Assembly (NCBI RefSeq): GCF_033473495.1
Contig: NC_088941.1
Location: 248,001-312,000, forward strand
Length of the DNA stretch: 64,000 nt
Reading direction: 5' to 3'
Source: Cercospora beticola
Taxonomy: Eukaryota > Ascomycota > Dothideomycetes > Mycosphaerellales > Mycosphaerellaceae
A program made the position numbers and the translations under genes. Positions 55,358 to 64,000 of the stretch are shown here, in pieces. The notes under the pieces are model-generated. The model was given only the letters and a program-made list of their open reading frames with translations. It was not told the origin of the DNA and searched no databases. The stretch's first letter is position 1. Every line of letters starts with the position of its first letter.

Positions 55358-56347
55358 ATGGCTCTCGCACGCATCGACTCACCCCAACGCTCCACGGAGT
55401 CCCATGAGCAACAGCGCCCTCAGCTGTACATGATTGACAAGTTTCATCCGGAAGCGGTAAAGCATGCGCAGCAACTGTTCGACGTCGTTTTGCCCACCAA
55501 TCCTGAGATCCAGAACTGGGAGAACAATGCGCAGTACCTCCTCGTCAAAGGATCATATATCACAGCCAGTCAGGTAGCGGTAGCTAAGAGACTTCGAGCC
55601 ATCGGAAAGCAAGGCGTCGGTTTAGACAAGATCGACGTGGAGGCCTGCTCAAAGGCGGGGATCAAAGTGTTCAACACTCCAGGCGCGAACGCAGGATCGG
55701 TCGCGGAACTCGTGCTCGGCTTGACAATGGCTGTGGCGAGACAGATAGGCTCGATACAGGTCGAACAGCATTCCGGACAGCTCGTCCCCAAGGAAACGTG
55801 TCAAGGTCAGACCGTGCGAGGAAAGACCTTGGGACTGATAGGCATGGGCAACATCAGCAAAGAGGTTGCTCGTATCATCCGTGGCGCATTCGATGCAGAT
55901 ATCGTTGCTTTCGATCCTTATCTTCCGACTGGAGCATGGCAGGATATTGAGCATGTTCGCCTGAGTACTGTGGAAGAGGTTCTGCGTGCAGCAGATATCT
56001 TGTCGATCCATGTTCCGTTGACCTCGGAAACACGAGACCTTATCCGTCTGGCAGAGATGCGACTGCTTCGACCGACCTCGATCATCATCAACGCAGCAAG
56101 AGGCGGTATCGTCAACGAAGATGATCTTGCAGTAGCTTTGGAGGAGGGTATCGTCTGGGGAGCGGGCCTCGACTGCCACGTGGAAGAGCCGCCGTCAAAG
56201 GATAGATATGGTCGTCTGTGGAGGCATCCGCGGGTAGTCAGTACGCCGCATATTGGCGCCGCTACTTCGGAGACGCAGCGAGATACTGCCAAGGCAGCCA
56301 TCGATCATGTATACCACTATGCAACGGAATCGCGGTTCCAAAGATAG
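55358..56347 (+). CDS. D-isomer-specific 2-hydroxyacid dehydrogenase (PGDH-like)
   Basis: NAD(P)-dependent oxidoreductase interconverting 2-keto and D-2-hydroxy acids. A single exon of 329 residues. RAIGKQGVGLDKIDVEACSK and FNTPGANAGSVAELVLGL are the N-terminal substrate-domain motifs. GKTLGLIGMGNISKEVARII is the NAD-binding GxGxxG-type motif (Gly-x-Gly-x2-Ser here). ADILSIHVPLTSETRDLI, then INAARGGIVNEDDLAVAL supplies the catalytic Arg; GLDCHVEEPP has Glu, and STPHIGAATSE the catalytic His. The protein resembles 3-phosphoglycerate dehydrogenase, but context points to hydroxy-acid catabolism. The stop codon is five bases from the stop of the convergent zinc-cluster gene, so their 3' UTRs must overlap. 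Confidence 0.93.
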   Translation: MALARIDSPQRSTESHEQQRPQLYMIDKFHPEAVKHAQQLFDVVLPTNPEIQNWENNAQYLLVKGSYITASQVAVAKRLRAIGKQGVGLDKIDVEACSKAGIKVFNTPGANAGSVAELVLGLTMAVARQIGSIQVEQHSGQLVPKETCQGQTVRGKTLGLIGMGNISKEVARIIRGAFDADIVAFDPYLPTGAWQDIEHVRLSTVEEVLRAADILSIHVPLTSETRDLIRLAEMRLLRPTSIIINAARGGIVNEDDLAVALEEGIVWGAGLDCHVEEPPSKDRYGRLWRHPRVVSTPHIGAATSETQRDTAKAAIDHVYHYATESRFQR

Positions 56348-56352
56348 CCAAA

Positions 56353-58480
56353 CTATTCAATCCCATCTGCAGACATGTTCCACGACAGTGGGTTGAGAAG
56401 TGGGTCCCACGTGAAGTCGCCGGTCGCGAACTGGCCCACGTATGCTTCCATGTCTGCGAAAAGGTGTCCAGGAGAATAGGACCAGTCAGTAGGCATGTCC
56501 GGCCAAGTGTCATGAGCGTAATACATTACAGCTTGATCGAAGTCTCCATACGCTGCATTGTTCAGACCCGATGGCAGTGGGAATGTGCCCGTGGAGAGAT
56601 GTTCCCGCCTCGACATGTCTGGATCATTCGCATGCAAAGCTTGCCAATGGGGCTCATATGTCGTCCAGTTAGGGAATGCCGCTCCACAGATCAAGCCAAA
56701 CACCTTCGCATATGGCAGAGCATCTTGCATTTCATGACCGAGACTCTGCAATAATCGATGACACTCCATCAGCGTTGCCATAGTCTCTTGGTCTTGGGCT
56801 GCGGACGCTTTATCGGAATGGTCCGGATGTTCATTTGTGGAGAAGTATGCCAACAACAGGCCGGCTGTGAAAAGAATCTGGAAGTAGTGACGCGTGCAAT
56901 TGATCTGCTTGGTCCAGTATAGCCCGCTGTAGAGATGAATGACCTTCGATGCAGAAGAGCAGCAGATATCACAAAGCTCTGTTGGGCGCGATCCGGTTCT
57001 TGAGTGGATAGCATCAATGGCGCCACGAACTAGGAAGAGCTGCTCTTTTTCAGCAAGGAACTCGTACCATTCCTGCATTTGGTAGAACGTCTCAGCGTGG
57101 AGATAGATTGGACTACGCTGCCGCCACATTTTGATCTCTTCGGAAAGCTTTTGGTGAATGTCGAGAAGCTCGCCGAACACGGTCATCTTCGTATGAATCG
57201 ACAGTTGGGCGGATGCTCGTTTGGGTTTCGCGAAAAAAGTGGTCTGTATGCGGGAGGATATCTGCCGCAACTTGATGAAGGCAATGAATACGGCCATGGG
57301 CGACTCCATGACAGCATCAGCTCTGGGCTGAGCAAGACCATCGAACCCCTCGAATTCGGTGCCGGAAAGAGCTGCTGGTAGGTCCACCTCAATGTCGTCG
57401 TCGGCTATGGCGAATGGCCGTCCTAGAATGGTTGACATGTGACGATCTGTTACGTAGCTTTCCCAGAACAAAATTCTGCGATGCTGTTCTTCGGAGGACC
57501 TGAGCGGGATCAATGGCTTGAGGTGTAGTTCCATAGTGATGCATAGATGCATGCAGATTCGGCCAATGTCCCAGGTGGACACGCCTACAGAAGATCAGTA
57601 TCGTCTGGGGATACGCCTCGACTTTCTCACCAGTGTAATAGTAAACAGCAAAACGATTCAACAACAGCAAATTCTGCAGGGCGGTGATGCCAGAAAGCAG
57701 GTTGACATGCTCAGCATGGCGTAAAGCTGACAGAAAAAAGCTGTACGGGTGTTGAGTGAGCAGTTCTTGCCGTCTCAAGCGGACTGCAGAGATGGCACAG
57801 ATCAGGAGGAACACATAAGAGTCCTGTGAATCCAGCTGTCCAGGCTGCCCCTCCGGATACGCTCGACGCAGCAGGCCTTGAACTTCTGATTTCTGCAGCA
57901 TGGGACGCTGTACATGCGACTCTTTGAAGCTGTGGCATCCTCAGTCAGTGAGAGATTGCCTCGAGTTGAACATCAGCGTACTAATTGTCGAACATCAAGT
58001 GGCCCATGTCAGGGTGTGGCATCTCCGCAGGCGTTTCCACTGGCTGTTGGATCTGCCGCCGAACGAGCAGCTGCCGCAGCCGTTGAGGGTGAAAACGTGG
58101 ATTGCTCAAGATTGTCTCGAGGACGTTACTGCCTTCCGCAGGAGCAGCATTGCGAGGAGACTGTGCATTATTCTGATCCACGGCAGTTGCATTCACGCTG
58201 GTGTTTCTCCCTGCAGTGCTGGAGAGCTCAGCGCGAAGTTCCGCTTCCTGATGCTCCAGGTCGGCGATCTGCCTGTGTGTGTTCAGCGATGTATGTGCCG
58301 TTGGCAGAGCGTTGTCGACATGGCATACTGCCGCGAATACTCTTCACCACTGGCGGTGTCGACGAAGGTGCAAGGCGTGTCGGCCTTGACACAGAGCGCA
58401 CATCGCGGTACAGCCTTGTCGCACGGACGCTTCCGGGTTCGGCATGTCTTGCACGCCGTCAGTTGCGTACGCTCCGCCAT
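56353..58480 (-). CDS. Zn2Cys6 fungal-specific transcription factor
   Basis: Exons are 58480-58329, 58272-57982, 57929-57631 and 57584-56353, giving 657 residues. The zinc cluster is at residues about 9-37 (ACKTCRTRKRPCDKAVPRCA, then LCVKADTPC). A heptad-like linker follows (QIADLEHQEAELRAELSS), across the first splice. The fungal_trans domain spans about 190-560: LRRAYPEGQPGQLDSQDSYV, VSTWDIGRICMHLCITMELH and FWESYVTDRHMSTILGRP. The C-terminal 90 residues are Trp/Tyr/Pro-rich (MYYAHDTWPDMPTDWSY) and may be the activation region. An upstream in-frame ATG at 58543 exists, but the shorter start gives the usual N-terminal zinc cluster. It probably works with the regulator at 53.7 kb on the enclosed genes. 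Confidence 0.9.
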
Positions 58481-58925
58481 TCGGTGTGAAGTGCACGATA
58501 CGGGATGTGTGTGAAGTAAAGAGCTGTGTGTGAGAGTGTCCACGCCAGCAAGGTCAGTGCCACATGTCCGTCGCCGAAAGAAGCTGTGGACGACTGTGTA
58601 GAAGGAACGAGCGTGCGGATTTGGCCCAAAGCGGCTAGCACGTTGGCACCGACCTCCAACACGAGATTGGATTCGGCGTCGATCATGAAGAATAAGTTAC
58701 ACCGCTAGCTGCCTAACTCAGGAGTCCGACATCACCTCTCCCACTACTGCACTCCACGCCACCGATATCACCTCGCAGCACAACAACACAAACAACCAAG
58801 CACCCATCAAGCAGCGACAAGCCGATAGAGCTCTGCGCGAAAGCTGAAAACAAGGCAACAACACCCCAGCTGAACCCCTGGCGACTAAACTCCCACCACC
58901 GCTCCACCAGCGAAAGGCGACCACA
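58481..58925. other. Divergent intergenic region
   Basis: 445 bases between the zinc-cluster gene and the membrane-anchored protein gene. Only short ORFs; the last 150 bases are CA-rich leader sequence. Confidence 0.45.
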
Positions 58926-59459
58926 ATGTCTCAAAAACTCCCTCTCTACCAGGAAATCCCGCAGGGCCAACATCCTAATGTCGCCACCAAGAAGCCATCC
59001 AGATTCTCGCGCCCACTGGGCATCACCATAGCTGTCCTATCTCTCCTTCTCATGGGCCTCTGCTACATATCGCTCGTCTCCCACCCAACAGGCTGGAGCA
59101 TGAGCACAACGGAACCTTCCGATGCCAAAGAGTCTCAAACAACAGTAGAAGACCTCTCTCCATCAGAAGACTTCAGCTTACCTCCCGCATCTCTCTCATC
59201 ATCACCCGAAGCGGAAGAATCCGCGTCTCTAAACTGCAAAATTGGCGACCTCTATGGAAGTTGTCTAAACGACATTCGCTTCTTCCAATGCACGCCTGAC
59301 GGACCTTTGACGCATCCTTGCCCTGCTGGCCAGAGGTTTTACTGCACAGGCGAGGGAACTGGAGAATGTGCCCCAAGGCATACAGATGCGGGGGCAGGAT
59401 TCGAGATGGTTTGCCACGGAAAGCAGGAACTGGGCGCTTGCAGGAAGAAGGCCGACTGA
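58926..59459 (+). CDS. Single-pass membrane protein with extracellular cysteine-rich domain
   Basis: A single exon of 177 residues. A 30-residue basic cytosolic N-terminus (KLPLYQEIPQ, then KKPSRFSR) precedes one TM segment (ITIAVLSLLLMGLCYISLV, about 33-51), so type II topology is likely. A Ser/Pro/Glu-rich stalk (about 60-100) follows, then a compact domain with eight cysteines (LNCKIGDLYGSCLNDIRFFQ, CTPDGPLTHPCPAGQRFYCT, GECAPRH, MVCHGKQELGACRK). The spacing recalls small chitin-binding or EGF-like folds, but I cannot assign one. Antisense ORFs over the same bases are weaker. Function unknown; a surface sensor or wall-binding role is a guess. Confidence 0.65.
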   Translation: MSQKLPLYQEIPQGQHPNVATKKPSRFSRPLGITIAVLSLLLMGLCYISLVSHPTGWSMSTTEPSDAKESQTTVEDLSPSEDFSLPPASLSSSPEAEESASLNCKIGDLYGSCLNDIRFFQCTPDGPLTHPCPAGQRFYCTGEGTGECAPRHTDAGAGFEMVCHGKQELGACRKKAD

Positions 59460-59701
59460 AGTGAGCAGGAAAAGTGAGATTTTTATGAGTGCGAAAGTGA
59501 AGGAAATGCATTTCGACAATTCAGTTCGACAGAAGGAAGAAAGATACGACGACGGCCTCGCCAGGCTCCCGACAACCCATGTGTGTGTTTTGCTAATGTA
59601 ATTAACCATCATTATCATCCCGTCATCATCTTCAGCGTCAGCATCAGCATAGCGGCAAAGCATCTACATAGCCAGTTACTATACGAAGGAAAGGCCACAA
59701 A

Positions 59702-62023
59702 TTAACAGCCACCACCACCCCCTCCACAGCCTCCACCACCTCCTCCGCCACCGCCGCCGCCTCCACAGCCACCTCCCGCACCGCCAGAAGATCCCCCTCC
59801 GCATCCGCCTGAACTACCGCCTCCACAAGACCCGCTTGCTCCCGCACACCCTCCAGCAGCAACGCCCGCTCCACAAGTACCAGAACAGCAATTCCCAGCA
59901 GCCCCAGCCCCAACAGCCATACACCCGGGCGTGACAGGATAATACATGGGCATATAAGGCATATAACCCACATAAGGACTATACGCCGGAATATAAACCA
60001 CATGCCCATAAGCATCACTGTAATAATAATCATCCCTCTTCGGCGGTTTCCTTCCCTTCTTAATCGCCCGATCACAAGCCTTCTGGTAGTGCCTTTCCAA
60101 TTCATTCGCTTGCTTCTCAGATAGAGTCGAATACTTCGCATCATCGCTCGGTCGAACAGCATTATGTGCTGAGATATGCACACTCTTCGCAGGATCCTGT
60201 TCAGAACCATGTAACATGTCGGCTGCTTGGGCTGAAGATCCATTGAAGAGACGAGAGGCATGGCTTGTGTGAGATTCGCGAATGGCTTCGCAGTACCAGC
60301 AAGTACATTCAGAGTAAGGTTGGCCGGTGAGGCGGGTGTAAGCTTTACTTGTCCAGGCAAAAGCGTCGTTGAGTTTGACTTCGGCGATTTTGTCGTCGTG
60401 GTCGATGAATTGTCTGCATTGAGAGACGGTGTACTCCATGTATTGGGCTGGGTTGAGCTGATGCGTGTGCCAGGCAAGGTCGACGTCGAGGGTTGGGACG
60501 GCCATTTTGAGAGGATATTGTCGCATGATGGTCATGAAGTGGCCATATTTTGTGGTCAGGCGGTTCATTGTGCTAGGTAGAGCTGGTGAGTGGAGCCAGT
60601 TGATGTGGTGCATCTTCTCGACAAAGCTGCCTTGGCGGATGACGGCAGAAACCAGGTCGAGCGCGAAGGGAGATGAGTTGTCCCAGTATCGGCTCATGAG
60701 CTTGCGGATACCAACTCTTTCGTGTCGCAAGAGAGTGGAAGACAGACTGCCTCTCGCCTGTCGCAGGAGCTTCTTGTCCAACATCGCAAGCTCGATCTGG
60801 TCCCGAACCGAGCCGAGGGTGTACAGCTCGAGAAGTGATTCAGGTAAGAATATGACATGCTCTCCAGCCTTAATAATCCGATTGGGCATGTCGATCTGTT
60901 CGGTCGTGATATCCTTGACTTTATACGCCTTGGAGGGAATTCCGTGGATCCCAAGGATAGTGCCCTTCATTGGGACGTTGCGACTTTGTAGTAGTTTGAC
61001 GTCGGCCACGAATCTGCCGATTCGCAATGTGTCATGCGTTATGTATTTTCCACATCCCTGGCAAGCATACGCAAAGTCTTTGTCGCAGTAGCCGACTCCA
61101 TCAGATAGCATCCATTCGACTTCTTGTTCCAATTTAGCAAGGTCAGTCATTCCACTGTCGCGGCCGCCAAACATAGGGTCGGTCCATGGCACATTGGAAT
61201 TGATTGTCTGGCAACGAGGACACTTTGTCGCCCTGTGCGACTCGTCGTCCAAGTTGTTCCAGGGTCGACTCGTCAATTCGGTGAAGTAAGTACTTGCGCC
61301 AGCTCGATCCTCGTAAGCAAACGTCGTAGAGTTGATGGACTGTGCAATAGCCTCAAAAGGCATCGCCGAGTGCCAAAGCTTCATTTGACCCTGACGCAAG
61401 CAATCCTCCAGATAGCATCGCGGGTTCAATTGAAAAGCATGCCAGACCATAAGCACATCGACTGGCGGTAAAGTGGCAGCGTCAAAAGAATAGTCCTTGC
61501 TGAGATGAGAACGACAAATCTGATCTGCCTTGCCGTACTCTGCCAATTGCGTCCGGTCTGGCCAGTGGCGATCCGGCGAGATGGCATTCCACCACGTCTC
61601 GAACCGATCCACTGCTCGTTGGACGTATATTGCCCAGCGCTTCTCGCCCAATTTTGCTAATAGTGCTGATGCTTTGTCGTCCATCGGAATATTCTGGGCC
61701 GTGATGACATCGTCTGTGATGCCAAACAGTCCATCTTGGCTCGCGACGGATTGTCTGAGTCGGTAGAAGCACTCGAGCATCTTCAAGTGTGCGATGCACT
61801 CTTCGCTCGTAGGAAAGCCATCGCCATGAGATGAAATTTTCAGATTGCTGAACCCGGCGGTAACATCTGGAGGTGGCAGGCCGTTGTCGGGATCGAGGGT
61901 TTCGCGCTCTTCGTACACAGGAGGAGCATCGCTCCCAGAAGACGATCGAATGCTGTGTGCTGATTCTGCTGCGGCTTCCTTCTCCTTCCCTGAGAGGAAT
62001 ATTTTGGATAATCTGCTTGGCAT
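59702..62023 (-). CDS. DUF1399 glycine-rich domain-containing protein (GRDP-like)
   Basis: A single exon of 773 residues. Two copies of the DUF1399 block are seen: LPPVDVLMVWHAFQLNPRCY (about 195) and TLDVDLAWHTHQLNPAQYME (about 525), each with the W-H-x2-Q-L-N-P core. Between them are two CxxC pairs (CPRCQ, CQGCGKY) that may bind zinc. PPVYEERETLDP near the N-terminus contains a PPxY motif, a possible WW-domain (Rsp5-type ligase) ligand. The C-terminus has a Tyr/Pro stretch (YIPAYSPYVGYMPYMPMYYP) and then about 70 residues of almost pure Gly, Cys and Ser. Plant GRDPs act in stress and development; the fungal role is unknown. Confidence 0.85.
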   Translation of the reverse strand: MPSRLSKIFLSGKEKEAAAESAHSIRSSSGSDAPPVYEERETLDPDNGLPPPDVTAGFSNLKISSHGDGFPTSEECIAHLKMLECFYRLRQSVASQDGLFGITDDVITAQNIPMDDKASALLAKLGEKRWAIYVQRAVDRFETWWNAISPDRHWPDRTQLAEYGKADQICRSHLSKDYSFDAATLPPVDVLMVWHAFQLNPRCYLEDCLRQGQMKLWHSAMPFEAIAQSINSTTFAYEDRAGASTYFTELTSRPWNNLDDESHRATKCPRCQTINSNVPWTDPMFGGRDSGMTDLAKLEQEVEWMLSDGVGYCDKDFAYACQGCGKYITHDTLRIGRFVADVKLLQSRNVPMKGTILGIHGIPSKAYKVKDITTEQIDMPNRIIKAGEHVIFLPESLLELYTLGSVRDQIELAMLDKKLLRQARGSLSSTLLRHERVGIRKLMSRYWDNSSPFALDLVSAVIRQGSFVEKMHHINWLHSPALPSTMNRLTTKYGHFMTIMRQYPLKMAVPTLDVDLAWHTHQLNPAQYMEYTVSQCRQFIDHDDKIAEVKLNDAFAWTSKAYTRLTGQPYSECTCWYCEAIRESHTSHASRLFNGSSAQAADMLHGSEQDPAKSVHISAHNAVRPSDDAKYSTLSEKQANELERHYQKACDRAIKKGRKPPKRDDYYYSDAYGHVVYIPAYSPYVGYMPYMPMYYPVTPGCMAVGAGAAGNCCSGTCGAGVAAGGCAGASGSCGGGSSGGCGGGSSGGAGGGCGGGGGGGGGGGGCGGGGGGC
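59705..59880 (-). repeat. Gly/Cys codon low-complexity tract
   Basis: A GGN/TGY repeat encoding the Gly-Cys tail of the DUF1399 protein, with an uninterrupted run of twelve Gly codons. It is prone to length change and to sequencing error. Confidence 0.9.
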
Positions 62024-63011
62024 GGTCGTAATGTGTGTTTACTATAGCGATGTCAAAGCCATGTGAAGAGTGTGTGTGGGGACTGGGGTAGGCGACCAGG
62101 CCTGTTATATAAGGGAAGATAAGCAGGGACAGTAAGAGGCTGACCTACTGTGGCCTCCGATTTGTGCACCAATGAAAGCCATACCTACGGGCTGTGCAGC
62201 TCCGGCTGTAATTGGGATTTGATCGTCCGCAGCAAGCCGCAGCATGAAAAGGCTTTGGAGTTTTGCGAATGGCGATGCGTTCTTTGCGATCCTTCGACCA
62301 TGTACGTCGCTTGATTTGCCGATGAAAGCTTCTAGCGCCGTTCTCCCGCTCCTTCTCCCCCACTTGGCGAGGCTTAGACGTACCAGCTGTCACGGGGCCG
62401 TAAATCCCATCGTGCCTTGTGTGCCGTGTGGCTGACTGTGCGGCCTTGAGGACATCTGAGGCCGCAATCTTGCATGCAACATGGCTTCGCTGGGGATTGC
62501 AGCTCCGCAGCTAGTCCGAGCTTCATTGTACGAAACGTATGCACTTGGCCAGTCGATCTCCGAGGCTTTCACGTCGCGCACTAGTATGAGCGGTAGCGAC
62601 AGTGTGGGCAAGCTTCGCCTCGCCCTCGACGTCACACGGCTCTATCCCAAGTCACTTGATACATGTGACAGGTCCTTATTGGCGTAGCCGAGATCGTGAA
62701 TTAGCTTGAGATGAGTAAAGTGATTGACTTGATTGTGCTGGTATCTCGTACCATGCGTAGCCTGGCGAAAAGTCCAGGCGGCGAGCCTAGCGAGCACTGG
62801 TGTCCAGCATATGCTCTTTTTGCTGGCCAGAGATGACTACTACTTTAACCACACTGATAGGCCGAAATTGCCTTCGTAAGGGTTTAACAGAAGGTCCGGA
62901 TAGTGGCATCGCGTACTGCTTGTGGTCACTCTGGACAACACAGGATTCTGCTCGAGCTTGTGCAAGCGAAGCTTCATCTCAAACAAGCGAGTAAATCAAC
63001 ATGACGCCTTT
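62024..63011. other. Intergenic region, with TATA-like element
   Basis: About 1 kb with no supportable gene. TTATATAA at 62105-62112 is 82 bases upstream of the DUF1399 protein start, well placed for a TATA box on the minus strand. ORFs of 60-80 codons lack features. Confidence 0.45.
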
Positions 63012-63659
63012 TCATAGTTGCTTGCCCATGAACTTCCTCTTCTGGAAGCTAAGCCACCACTGTGCGACACGTTAGCTCAATAGCTCAATATACCAAGTAT
63101 GCCACACTGATAACGACTCCAAGTTTCCACTCACCTTACTCGGCGGCCCATTCGGGTCAGGGTATACGCGGTTCAGCAACCTCACAGCCAACTCTTGCCG
63201 CATCTGCATAATGTATTGCCTCAATACCTCGGCCTCATTTCTATCCCTCGGTGGCTCAAACATCTGATTGAGCGGGAAACCCGCATCGCCCGGAATCGCA
63301 AATTGTGTCTCCAGAGCGGTGTTCATGACGCTCTTCTCTGCTTCCCGCCTTGTTTGCCCTGGCTTGATTTTTGAAAGTGCTTCTGAGACGTAGAGGATGC
63401 CATAGATGAGTACGCGGTCCGCAGGGCCCTTGATCTCGAAGTTGCGGAAGAAGGTGTTTGCGCGGAACAGTGCGAGCACTTCATCGAGAGGGTCGTAGGA
63501 CTCGTGCGAAGCCTCGATGTCCAGATCGCTTGTTCCGGCTGGTAGGCCTGGAAGTTGCTGTGCAGGTCCGCGTGTGCGTGTTCGGAGTGGAAGCAATGCG
63601 AAGTTGCCTATGAGCTGCTGATTGGGCTCGTCCAGGAAGACGGAGTGGTAAGCAGGCAT
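63012..63659 (-). CDS. Actin-related protein 2/3 complex subunit 3 (ARPC3, p21-Arc)
   Basis: Subunit of the Arp2/3 complex, which nucleates branched actin at endocytic patches and hyphal tips. Exons are 63659-63135 and 63059-63012 (phase 0), giving 190 residues, the usual fungal length. MPAYHSVFLDEPNQQLIGNF is the diagnostic N-terminus. DPLDEVLALFRANTFFRNFE, then IKGPADRVLIYGILYVSEAL follow. The short last exon supplies WWLSFQKRKFMGKQL, matching the conserved C-terminal Trp-Trp-Leu and basic end; without it the frame runs into intron sequence. The yeast orthologue is Arc18. Confidence 0.95.
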
Positions 63660-64000
63660 CCTGAGAAGTGACGGCTCCGAGGTAGGGAGAGATTCTGCTT
63701 GGGTTGGCGTTACAGGTCCTCAACCGGGCTCGTGTCTACGATGTGGTGAAGTGGTTGAATGTCCAATGTCAACGTCGTGGTGAGAGCGGGACAAGGCAGT
63801 CGCATTCGAAGCCGGGCGGCGTGGGACACGAAGCTTCGACCACGAGTTGTGACGATCACTTCGCAAGTCCGAGCGCCAGCCCTGCCATCACCACACCACA
63901 CTCTCCTCCCGCGCCGCAACACCACCCTCGCACGGCTGCGAGACGGCATCATATCACCAGAAGCTACTCTCAACGACCACTGCGCTTCGCCTCCCACCCC
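63660..64000. other. Upstream region of ARPC3 to window end
   Basis: Promoter and leader of ARPC3. A 95-codon minus frame at the edge has Arg-rich arbitrary composition. No gene is recognised. Confidence 0.45.

Noticed and set aside
59644..60477. Minus 277-codon ORF overlapping the DUF1399 gene
   Set aside because: An alternative frame of the same repeat-rich bases, with Val/Leu/Met-rich nonsense composition.

Overview
The window is nuclear DNA of a filamentous ascomycete. Genes carry short GT-AG introns (about 42-140 bases). There are three Zn2Cys6 regulators, two MFS transporters of fungal subfamilies, a HET-domain protein, two GH17 wall glucanases and single-copy eukaryotic genes (EPL1, ERG3, ARPC3, an Rkm4-type SET methyltransferase). 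The gene mix suggests Dothideomycetes, perhaps Mycosphaerellales; that placement is inference. About 35 protein-coding loci are described. Most are spliced, so exon joins were worked out by hand from reading frame, splice consensus and family conservation. I saw no rRNA, tRNA, CRISPR or transposon.

Layout. 1-15.6 kb: an edge-cut Zn2Cys6 factor, a formate/nitrite-type channel, a DJ-1/PfpI protein, an FAD monooxygenase, an F-box-like protein, a GH105-like hydrolase, a short-chain dehydrogenase, an uncharacterised protein and a GH17 glucanase. 15.6-24.8 kb: two doubtful small ORFs, then a compact metabolite-type locus of a DHA1 efflux pump, a divergently transcribed carrier-condensation-adenylation enzyme and a secreted esterase. 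25.7-38.1 kb: a protein kinase head-to-head with a pseudokinase carrying a probable HeLo-like N-terminus, a cell-wall GH17 protein, PCMT, a HET protein and a small Rossmann-like protein. 38.9-46.7 kb: EPL1, the SET methyltransferase, three tandem paralogues with Q/G/P-rich tails, and ERG3. 48-58.5 kb: an ACS-type permease, a secreted 8-cysteine protein, and two Zn2Cys6 factors flanking an HpcH/HpaI aldolase and a D-2-hydroxyacid dehydrogenase, which looks like a sugar-acid or hydroxy-acid catabolic unit. 58.9-63.7 kb: a membrane-anchored cysteine-rich protein, a DUF1399 glycine-rich protein and ARPC3.

The most notable items are the kinase/HeLo-like pseudokinase pair (an arrangement like RIPK/MLKL), the tandem triplication of prion-like proteins with copied promoters, and the T-C-A enzyme with an acyl-CoA-synthetase-like adenylation domain. 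Two otherwise intact genes each appear to lack one base in a homopolymer (T run at 21266-21269, G run at 28845-28848), which is either assembly error or recent inactivation.
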